From a virus, in IMG/VR virus record IMGVR_UViG_3300037245_002917, positions 1 through 20,321 of that record: DNA of 20,321 bases; one strand, given 5' to 3'. Below, in pieces: positions 14,057 to 20,142 of this stretch. Below the pieces are notes generated by a model. It made no database searches and was not told the origin of the DNA. It worked only from the letters and a program-made list of their open reading frames with translations. Every line of letters begins with the position of its first letter. The first letter of the stretch is position 1. The translations under genes were made by a program, and so were the position numbers.

Positions 14057-14272
14057 TCGCCGACAATCGACGAAAGGAAGTCCTGGACTTATTTATCGCG
14101 GCTATCCGCCGCCCCGTCGATCTCCAATTGTCATCCTCGCGCACGCGGGGATCCATCTTCTCTTCTCTGCGCCTTTTCTTCCTTAGCGCCTTTGCGGGAA
14201 AATCTTTCTTCATTTCTTTTTGCCACTTATCAGGCTGTGGCCCTTGCCACTTAGGCTCTGCCCCTTGGCAGT
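14057..14272. repeat. Composite repeat cassette R4-R1-R3-R2-R2
   Basis: R4 at 14057-14130 (ATCGACG 14066-14072 pairs CGTCGAT 14115-14121; AAGTCCTGGACTT palindrome; GCGGC/GCCGC). R1 at 14129-14165. R3 at 14168-14215. R2 at 14232-14251 (GTGGC/GCCAC) and 14252-14272 (CTGCC/GGCAG). The order is the same as at 12.1-12.3 kb. The last R2 overlaps the stop of the Gp37 gene. No gene is seen in 13959-14250. Confidence 0.9.
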
Positions 14273-15213
14273 TCGTGGTACCGCCTCCCCCCAATCAAAT
14301 CATTATCTTTTCGTTTCCGCACCCCACCCCACCCCTTAAAGAAGAACGGCACCCCTGCATGTTTGCACTGATCATGCAATTTGCGTACCCATTCCTCTTT
14401 CATCGGCCTGGCCCCCGGCCCGGTTTCTCCGCCACATATAACCCAGTCTAATTTTATATCATCCCAACCACAATAACCACGATTTACTACCCCACCATCC
14501 CCATATTCATGCGCCCCACATTTCGGGCACACCCACCAGCCCTCATCATTCGGATCGTCCACCTCCCCATGATCATCCCATCCAGGTTCCCCCTTATACA
14601 TCTTTTTCAATCCACCTTCCGGCGTATCGTTTTCGACAAACCCCAGCCATCCGCAACCACACTGTATATCCGCTAGATACCCCCACAAATCTATCTCCCC
14701 CAACATCGGCTCAATCGAAACGAACCGCACCGCTACATTCATCTGCGCAAGTATTTTTATCTTTCCAACTTCCGATTGATCACAAACCGATACCCCCATC
14801 CAAACATTCTCCGGCCACTTCATAATGGCATGCGCCTTTTGAAACTTCACCGCCCGCCACGGTCGCTTGGTTAATAGTATGAACGTATGTTGCGGATGCG
14901 CAGCAAAAAACCCCTTGAGCATAAGCAACCACTCCCACGGTACCGACTCATGGAACGGATCGCTCATCGAGCACACGAATATCCGCTTAGGTTGTTTCCA
15001 CTTACTCACTTTCTCCAGCACCTGGGGCCGCCATAGTGTCCGTCCACTCCACTTTCCATCGGTTATAACCTGCTGATAATCATCCTTCATCTTTGGATTA
15101 CCTGCCAGCCTAACCGCCATCCGCTCGGCATAGCAGTTTTCGCACCCCAGGCTACATTTCGTACACCCGATTATCGGGTTAACAGTCTTATCACACCATC
15201 CGATATTCGACAT
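14251..15213 (-). CDS. Phage Gp37/Gp68 family protein (DUF5131), radical-SAM-like
   Basis: A 320-residue protein from ATG 15213 with GGAGAT about 7 nt upstream. It matches the Gp37/Gp68 phage family: the start IGWCDKTVNPIIGCTKCSLGCENCYAERMA holds the Cx3Cx2C cluster (Cys20, 24, 27) typical of radical-SAM-like 4Fe-4S sites. Family segments follow: FVCSMSDPFHESVP, FILLTKRPWRA, VWMGVSVCDQ, RFVSIEPMLGEIDL, VICGGETGPGARPM and GVPFFFKGWGG. A zinc-binding insert with two Cys pairs (CGCGW; CPKCG) lies at about 186-250. The reaction is not established for the family. It sits next to the C5-methyltransferase, so a nucleic-acid modification role is plausible. The last residues (LPRGRA) derive from an R2 repeat. 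Confidence 0.9.
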   Translation of the reverse strand: MSNIGWCDKTVNPIIGCTKCSLGCENCYAERMAVRLAGNPKMKDDYQQVITDGKWSGRTLWRPQVLEKVSKWKQPKRIFVCSMSDPFHESVPWEWLLMLKGFFAAHPQHTFILLTKRPWRAVKFQKAHAIMKWPENVWMGVSVCDQSEVGKIKILAQMNVAVRFVSIEPMLGEIDLWGYLADIQCGCGWLGFVENDTPEGGLKKMYKGEPGWDDHGEVDDPNDEGWWVCPKCGAHEYGDGGVVNRGYCGWDDIKLDWVICGGETGPGARPMKEEWVRKLHDQCKHAGVPFFFKGWGGVRKRKDNDLIGGRRYHELPRGRA

Positions 15214-15227
15214 AATTCATCTCCAAT

Positions 15228-15339
15228 TGTCATCCTCAACTACTCTGTCATCCCCGACTCGATCGGGGATCCATCTTATCTTCTCTGCGCCTTTTCTACC
15301 TTAGCGCCTTTGCGCCTTTGCGGGAAAATCTTTCTTCAT
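15228..15339. repeat. Partial R1, full R1 and R3
   Basis: A truncated TGTCATCCTCAACTACTC (15228-15244) is followed by a full R1 (15245-15281; CCCCGA...TCGGGG) and an R3 block (15285-15339). This fills the gap between the methyltransferase and Gp37 genes. The SD of the Gp37 gene lies directly at its left end. Confidence 0.88.
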
Positions 15340-16403
15340 TTCATTCCCATCAACAATTCAAACGCCTCCCTCGCACAGCTCGGCACTACGGCGTTTCCAA
15401 GATTTCTAAGTCTGTCCACCCTAAAGGGTACCCCATCAGCCACTCGACCCACGTCGGGTTCAACAACCCAGCTTGAGATTCCGCCAGGCTCATCCCGTTT
15501 TTCCGCCCTCTCTGAGCCTGTCTTTTCCCTTTGCCGCTGCGTGAATCCCTTGCCGTTACCGTCGGCCATGTCTGTACCGCCAACCCCAGTGGCTTGCCCC
15601 CCTGTTTGTACTGAGCCGTTCTGGTCCCTTCCGATGCCCTCGGCGTCGGCAACATTTTCGCATGCGGTCCCCGCCCCTCCATCTCCAATACCTTTCCCGT
15701 CAATGTCCGGCCCGAGTTCGGGCCCACTCTGCCCTTGTCCGGCTTGCCGCAAAACCCCGCCGCATCCATCACCGTCGCGGTAGGCCACATCTGCCCCCGC
15801 GCCGCCCCCACCAGCGTTTGCCCCCGCTTGCCATCCGGTTTGTTCGAGCCCTGCGTCGCCGCTGCTGCCGAAGGGGTAGGCAACGCACCACCACCGATCT
15901 CTCTTATGCGGAGCTCCCACCTCCTGAGCCGACAACATTCTCCATCTCGCATCATACCCGCAATCGGCCAGTTCCCCGAGCACAACCGCAAGTGCTCCTT
16001 TCGTGATGCCCCGCACATTCTCCAGAAACACAATTCGCGGTCTCGCCATGCGAATAATTCGCATCTGTTGAAAGAAGAGTTCTGACTGTTTCCCTTTGAT
16101 CCCGGCTCTCTTTCCTGCAGAGCTGATATCCTGGCACGGAAAACCGCCCGTAACCGCTTGAATTTCTCCACCGGCTGACCACTCAATTTGTGCAAGTTCA
16201 GATTCTCCGAAAGTTCTAATATTACTCCAGACCGGCGCAACATCGAGATTACCTCTCGCCATCTCTTTCGCGAGAACCCCGACGGCGTATGGGTCGATCT
16301 CACAATAGCAAACGGTCCGGCACCACGGGCCCAGGGCAAGCGAGATCCCCCCGATTCCTGAGAACAAATCGAGCGTCCGCAATCTGTCGGCACCATCAAC
16401 CAT
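15336..16403 (-). CDS. DNA (cytosine-5) methyltransferase
   Basis: A 355-residue C5-methyltransferase. Motif I is DLFSGIGG (12-19), motif IV GGFPCQDIS (86-94, catalytic Cys90), motif VI ENVRG (128-132) and motif VIII APHKRDRWW (164-172). Motif X, RLRNLGNAVVP (331-341), closes the SAM fold. The target-recognition region (~180-310) is a Gly/Ala/Asp-rich, low-complexity segment of the kind common in phage enzymes. It would methylate cytosine in a short site and protect phage DNA from restriction. ATG 16403 is 11 nt from AGGAG; a +1-frame ATG at 16408 is spaced better. The 3' half overlaps a conserved-looking second frame. No partner restriction endonuclease is seen. Confidence 0.93.
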   Translation of the reverse strand: MVDGADRLRTLDLFSGIGGISLALGPWCRTVCYCEIDPYAVGVLAKEMARGNLDVAPVWSNIRTFGESELAQIEWSAGGEIQAVTGGFPCQDISSAGKRAGIKGKQSELFFQQMRIIRMARPRIVFLENVRGITKGALAVVLGELADCGYDARWRMLSAQEVGAPHKRDRWWCVAYPFGSSGDAGLEQTGWQAGANAGGGGAGADVAYRDGDGCGGVLRQAGQGQSGPELGPDIDGKGIGDGGAGTACENVADAEGIGRDQNGSVQTGGQATGVGGTDMADGNGKGFTQRQREKTGSERAEKRDEPGGISSWVVEPDVGRVADGVPFRVDRLRNLGNAVVPSCAREAFELLMGMK

Positions 16404-16408
16404 GTCAT
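15386..16408 (-). other. Overlapping +1-frame ORF with methyltransferase C-terminal motifs
   Basis: From ATG 16408 (AGGAG at 6 nt) a 340-residue frame runs through the C5-methyltransferase gene. Its first half looks like a shadow. From about 15980 to the stop it carries motifs known from the C-terminal region of a second class of phage C5-methyltransferases: WPIAGMMRDG, GGGALPTPSA, WPTATVMDAAG, MLPTPRASEGTR, WPTVTARDSRSG and LNPTWVEWLMGYPLGWTDLE. It could be an alternative C-terminus reached by a +1 frameshift, a separate protein, or a remnant. Expression is unproven. Confidence 0.4.
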
Positions 16409-16435
16409 TTTAGTCTCCTGATTTCTTATCTTCTC

Positions 16436-16583
16436 TGTCATCCTCGCGAAAGCAGGGATCCATCTTCGTTTATTAGGCAGTGGCCCTTGCCACTCCGGTC
16501 GCCGACAATCGACGAAAGGAAGTGCTGGACGTTATTTATCGCGGCTTTCCGCCGCCCCGTCGATCTCCAATTGTCATCCTCGA
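16436..16583. repeat. R1-R2-R4-partial R1 cluster
   Basis: R1 16436-16470 (one stem base changed, GCAGGG). R2 16475-16493. R4 16500-16571 (ATCGACG 16508-16514; CGTCGAT 16558-16564; GCGGC-TTTCC-GCCGC). A partial R1 begins at 16572. No gene is evident between the TerS stop and the methyltransferase start. Confidence 0.88.
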
Positions 16584-17236
16584 CTACTCTGTCATCCCCG
16601 GCTCGATCGGGGATCCATCTTCTATTTTCGTACCATTGCCTTTTAGTTGGCACCGGCCCTTGCCGGTCAGGCTGTGGCCCTTGCCACCCTCGCCACCAAA
16701 CCGCCTACAGCACAGCTCAACTTCCTCATCGACGATCTTCTCGGCCCCCGGAACATCGATCCGCCCTGCGATCCGCCTGCCCAGCATCTCCATCCCGCTC
16801 TTAACCGCCCCAATCTTCGCAATCGATTTTCGTTCCACTTCCTTCCGATCAACCAGCAATCCCTTCATCCTCTCCGCCCGCATCCGCACCAGCTCGGCCC
16901 TATGTTGCCTCTCATCAGCAGAATATTTCTTCAATCGCCTGTCATCGAGCTGTTGAGCCGCTATCTCTTTCTTCAGCCGATCAACTTCCCACTGTCGCAC
17001 AACCACCAGATCATATTTATTCTGCCCAAGTTTCGGCATCCCTTCAACTAAGGCCCAATGCCTCACCGTCCGCTGAGCAGTACAAAAGTACCTCGCCAGC
17101 CCAGCCGTATCCACAATCAGCGCCCCCGGGCCCAGGCTCGAGCCTGCGCCCCCGACTTTCTTCCCGGTTGCCTTCTTCTTTTTTTTTACGGCGACCTTTT
17201 TCTTCTTAATCTTTTTTTTTTACTCACCATCATCAT
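16584..17236 (-). CDS. Terminase small subunit, Nu1-like (start requires a frameshift at A10)
   Basis: The intact frame (open from 17219) encodes a Lys-rich tail (KKKIKKKKVAVKKKKKATGKK). A Nu1-like winged-helix follows (DTAGLARYFCTAQRTVRHWALVEGMPKLGQNKYDLVVVRQWEVDRL), then a helical region (DERQHRAELVRMRAERMKGLLVDRKEVERKSIAKIG). It binds the packaging site and recruits the large terminase. The only ATG upstream (17236, ATGA overlap with the previous gene) reads MMMVSKKKRLRRKRSP and stops, unless the ribosome or polymerase slips -1 in the A10 run at 17212-17221. A GTG at 17114 would instead give 176 residues lacking the basic tail. The C-terminal ~30 residues (from GKGHS) are R2/R1-encoded. 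Confidence 0.8.
16590..16687. repeat. R1 and two R2 hairpins inside the 3' end of terS
   Basis: R1 16590-16625 (CCCCG...CGGGG). R2 variants at 16652-16667 (ACCGG...CCGGT) and 16670-16687 (GTGGC-CCTT-GCCAC). They encode the last ~30 residues of the small terminase frame. Confidence 0.85.
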
Positions 17237-17565
17237 TCCAAAACATAAACATCCGACTTCACCGGCGAATTCTCCAACCGAACCCAGCACCTAACCAGCT
17301 CACCAGGCACAAACACCTTCCCAAATCCAGCCACCTTCGCAGCCCCCTCCAGCCCCCAAAGCTGACCACTAACCAAGGTCGCATACTCATACTCACCATC
17401 CGGTTTCGTATCTATTCTCTTTTCCTCCGGCACCACCACCGGAACCTCCCTCCACTCCTTCGCCCAAATAAACCTATACTCTTTCCCATCCGGCATCATC
17501 AAAGGCACACCAACAGTAACAATCCCCGCCGTCCAGGCCGGCAACACAGATCCATTATTTCCCAT
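17233..17565 (-). CDS. Hypothetical phage protein (110 aa)
   Basis: A 110-residue protein from ATG 17565 (MGNNGSVLPAWTAG). I preferred this start because AGGAAAGGAAA lies just upstream; the frame to 17601 enters a repeat. It is beta-rich with Gly/Pro turns (GIVTVGVPLMMPDGKEYRFIWAKEWREVPVVVPEE ... VFVPGELVRCWVRLENSPVKSDVYVLE) and soluble, with no known motif. Its stop overlaps the ATG preceding the TerS frame, so translation would run directly into the slip site. Function unknown. Confidence 0.65.
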   Translation of the reverse strand: MGNNGSVLPAWTAGIVTVGVPLMMPDGKEYRFIWAKEWREVPVVVPEEKRIDTKPDGEYEYATLVSGQLWGLEGAAKVAGFGKVFVPGELVRCWVRLENSPVKSDVYVLE

Positions 17566-17595
17566 AGCTTTTTCCTTTCCTAAAAACAAAACCAT

Positions 17596-17910
17596 TGTCA
17601 TCCTCGCGAAAGCGGGGATCCATCTTCTATTATTTGGCAGTGGCCCTTGCCACTCCGATCGCCAACAATCGACGAAAGGAAGTCCTGGACTTATTTATCG
17701 TGGCTATCCGCCGCCCCGTCGATCTCCAATTGTCATCCCTGCGCAGGCAGGGATCCATCTTCGTTTGTCATCCTCGCGAAAGCGGGGATCCATCTTCTCT
17801 TCCTCTTCCCTAGTGCCTAATGCCTTCTTCCAAATTGTCATCCCCGACCACGATCGGGGATCCATCTTTTTCTTTTATTGCCTATTGCCTGGTGCCTAAT
17901 GCCTTCTTCC
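17596..17910. repeat. Repeat cluster in the 320-nt gap after the adenine methyltransferase
   Basis: R1 17596-17630, R2 17636-17653, R4 17659-17730 (ATCGACG 17668-17674; CGTCGAT 17717-17723; AAGTCCTGGACTT palindrome), then R1 at 17731-17764, 17766-17802 and 17836-17870. GTGCCTAATGCCTTCTTCC occurs twice (17813-17831, 17892-17910). No gene was found in this gap. Confidence 0.9.
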
Positions 17911-17923
17911 CTGTTTCCTCTAC

Positions 17924-18862
17924 TCATCCAAACAACCCCTTTTCTTTTGGAGCCAGCGATTCCCCATTAATCAACAAAACCTCCGGCGCTTCAGTCTTTT
18001 TGTATCCCCTTGCGCCCCCGTTCGCTATTCCCTTCATCCTATATACCTTCCTTTTAGTCCACCGGCTTGAAGGATAAAGCCCATCCACCCGCTCATCATC
18101 ATAATAGCTAACGATCACCCTCGCCTTTTTGAACCGTCCCAACAACTCCGCCAACCGATTATGATCATCCTGGCCAAATTCATGTTCATATTTCCCGCTT
18201 CCACTTCCACCCGTCCGCGCCCCACCCATCATATACGGTGGATCCACATACATCGCCAGCATGGGACTATCTTCCACCTTCTCGATCAACTCGAATCCAT
18301 CCATATTCATAATATTCACGCGACGCAATCTTTCATGCCAAGCTCTTATCGAATCAACCGCGCTGGCAAACCTAACTCCCCCTGATCCCCCACCAGGTGT
18401 CCATCGCTTGCTAGGTTGATGATTTTGTCGCTTCGTTCCAGACGTTCCGTTCCTGCCAATCCAAGATACGACAAAGTATATATACGCCCTTTCGATATGT
18501 TCATCTGCCACATCTTTAATCGTTTTCGGCGGCTCGATATCCCTGCCCAGGAATTCCACCTTACATTCCTTAAATATATCTTCTGAACACAAAGTCCGAT
18601 ACAGCCTATTGTAGAGTTCCTCCCACCTATCCGATGCAATCACCCTGGCCAGGTTAATCAAATCCCCATGCAGATCGTTCACGATATCATGCGAACACGG
18701 TGGTTTCGCCAGCAGCACCGCCATCGACCCACAAAACGGCTCTACATACATCGAGTGCGCCCCCAGCTCCGAAACAATAGTAGGCGCCAACGTCCGCTTC
18801 CCCCCAAACCACGCCACCAGCGACCCAATCTTCATTTCCTGTTTCTCAATCACATCTTTCAA
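17924..18862 (-). CDS. DNA N6-adenine methyltransferase, D12 class
   Basis: A 312-residue enzyme. The N-terminal AWFGGKRTLAPTIV (17-30) is the D12-class 'GGK' segment. VEPFCGSMAVL (40-50) is the SAM-binding motif I, with D63 shortly after. The catalytic DPPY is at 207-210. The middle (GTKRQNHQPSKRWTPGGGSGGVRF) is a Gly/basic target-recognition part. It would methylate adenine in a short site, presumably for protection from host restriction. I chose TTG 18862, which overlaps the upstream stop in TTGA and has AAGGTG ~5 nt upstream. ATG 18835 (MKIGSL) is the alternative. Confidence 0.92.
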   Translation of the reverse strand: MKDVIEKQEMKIGSLVAWFGGKRTLAPTIVSELGAHSMYVEPFCGSMAVLLAKPPCSHDIVNDLHGDLINLARVIASDRWEELYNRLYRTLCSEDIFKECKVEFLGRDIEPPKTIKDVADEHIERAYIYFVVSWIGRNGTSGTKRQNHQPSKRWTPGGGSGGVRFASAVDSIRAWHERLRRVNIMNMDGFELIEKVEDSPMLAMYVDPPYMMGGARTGGSGSGKYEHEFGQDDHNRLAELLGRFKKARVIVSYYDDERVDGLYPSSRWTKRKVYRMKGIANGGARGYKKTEAPEVLLINGESLAPKEKGLFG

Positions 18863-19704
18863 ATCATCACCTTATGTTTCGCCTTCATAATCGCCGGCCG
18901 CGACCATTCTCTAACCAGTTTTCTCCACTCCGGATCCCGCACTACTGCATCCCAACCACCGCCACCCTCGAACAACATAGCAAACGGCATCAATCCCACT
19001 TTCCAAACCTCCTCCAACCGCGCAAGCGCCTGGCCGATCGTATCATCCTGATAGCCCACCAACACATAGCACCGCAGTTTCTCCCGGTTATACCCCACCT
19101 CTCGCAGCATCTCCGCGGCCCTGACCACACAGGGCCACTGCCCCCGATGATCATAGGCCAAAAATATTTGCTTCACCCGAATACTATTAAGCAATTCGAT
19201 ATGCCAATCATTCAGTAACCTCGCATCCAGCCCACCCGTAAACGATGCCCCCCTCCTTTGTTTCCGCAGCATCTCAAACACTGCTGTGATATGTTCCTTC
19301 GGCGCCGCCAGCAGATTATTATCCAGCACATTATTACCTTCCACAATCGCCAGAGTCCGCAGCTCCCCTTCCCGCTGTGGAACAAAACACCACGGACACA
19401 GATTCGTGCACCCTCGAGTAGTTATCACATATCCCTTTTTCAGATATCTCCCAGCCACAAACTCCCCGCCCCTGTCGTTGTATGCCGGCCCGCCAAGTGA
19501 AACCTTACCCGGGTAATACGCCTCCCACGCCCGCCCCAATCTTTCCGCTTCCCACATATCCCACGTAAACGTACAGCTCACATGCACCTCATCGACCGCC
19601 GGCAGGAAATCCGGAAACACCGGGGCCCCCACAAACGCCATCTCATCATCCGGCGTCGCCTTCGTCGATCGCGGAAACACCCGTATTATCTTTTTATTTT
19701 TCAT
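18859..19704 (-). CDS. Phage radical SAM protein
   Basis: A 281-residue protein from ATG 19704 (GGGGGAG ~4 nt upstream, ATGA overlap with the previous stop). The radical SAM cluster motif is RGCTNLCPWC (Cys99, 103, 106; Cx3Cx2C). GPAYNDRGGEF lies just before it and FTGGLDARLL, IFLAYDH and CYVLVGYQ in the later barrel strands. The first ~70 residues (IRVFPRSTKATPDDEMAFVGAP ... VDEVHVSCTFTWD) resemble a degenerate cobalamin-binding-like domain. The substrate is unknown. Its placement beside two DNA methyltransferases and Gp37 suggests nucleic-acid modification, but that is inference. Confidence 0.85.
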   Translation of the reverse strand: MKNKKIIRVFPRSTKATPDDEMAFVGAPVFPDFLPAVDEVHVSCTFTWDMWEAERLGRAWEAYYPGKVSLGGPAYNDRGGEFVAGRYLKKGYVITTRGCTNLCPWCFVPQREGELRTLAIVEGNNVLDNNLLAAPKEHITAVFEMLRKQRRGASFTGGLDARLLNDWHIELLNSIRVKQIFLAYDHRGQWPCVVRAAEMLREVGYNREKLRCYVLVGYQDDTIGQALARLEEVWKVGLMPFAMLFEGGGGWDAVVRDPEWRKLVREWSRPAIMKAKHKVMI

Positions 19705-20135
19705 CCACTCCCCCACTGAAACCACCCGGCTATCGCCAAGCCAATAAATATCACATCCCTCACCGCCATCCCCCATAACCGCGCCCGCAGATGATACACC
19801 AGGCAGATTACATTAGAGACAAACCAAACCGGAAAGCACCATCGAATCCGCGCATTATTAAGCAGCACCCCACCCACCGCCAGAGCCGTAGCCACCAACT
19901 GCCCCCCCTCAACCAACCCCAATCTCACCCACCGCCGCCACCCCCAATATCCACAACAATTCGGCAATTCAAACTTAACCCGAACACGATTCATCCCTCC
20001 GCATTCCACACATTCTTCATCGATATCCACTTCCCCGCAAAGCTTATTCCTATCCGCAAAACACCGCTGCGCCCACTGAGACCCTGGCACAATTTTCCCT
20101 TGCCGTTTGGTTTTTCCATTTGCCATCTTTGCCAT
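19701..20135 (-). CDS. Zn-binding / PnuC-like small membrane protein
   Basis: A 144-residue protein (MAKMANGKTKRQGK...). The basic N-terminus and Cys pairs (ECVECGGMNR; NCCGYWGW) suggest a small zinc-binding region at about residues 25-55. The C-terminal half has two or three hydrophobic segments (GGQLVATALAVGGVLL; FPVWFVSNVICLVYHLRARLWGMAVRDVIFIGLAIAGWFQW). Their F..W..SN..cl.Y........a..d..f......G...W pattern resembles the short PnuC-like phage membrane proteins. A vitamin-transport role is not established for such short forms. ATG 20135 has GGAG only 2 nt away, and ATG 20126 is an alternative start. Confidence 0.6.
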   Translation of the reverse strand: MAKMANGKTKRQGKIVPGSQWAQRCFADRNKLCGEVDIDEECVECGGMNRVRVKFELPNCCGYWGWRRWVRLGLVEGGQLVATALAVGGVLLNNARIRWCFPVWFVSNVICLVYHLRARLWGMAVRDVIFIGLAIAGWFQWGSG

Positions 20136-20142
20136 AACTCCA

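Noticed and set aside
14031-14294. 87-aa minus-strand ORF
   Set aside because: It reads through R2, R3, R1 and R4 (KWQGPQPDKW, FPAKALRKK, MDPRVREDD, NWRSTGRR) and is not an independent gene.
16438-16653. 71-aa minus-strand ORF between TerS and the methyltransferase
   Set aside because: Composed of R1, R4 and R2 translation; it overlaps the TerS 3' end and has no SD.
229-17870. R1 series considered as a CRISPR array
   Set aside because: Spacing is irregular, the interiors vary by stem exchange rather than unique spacers, and copies are dispersed across the window with no cas genes.
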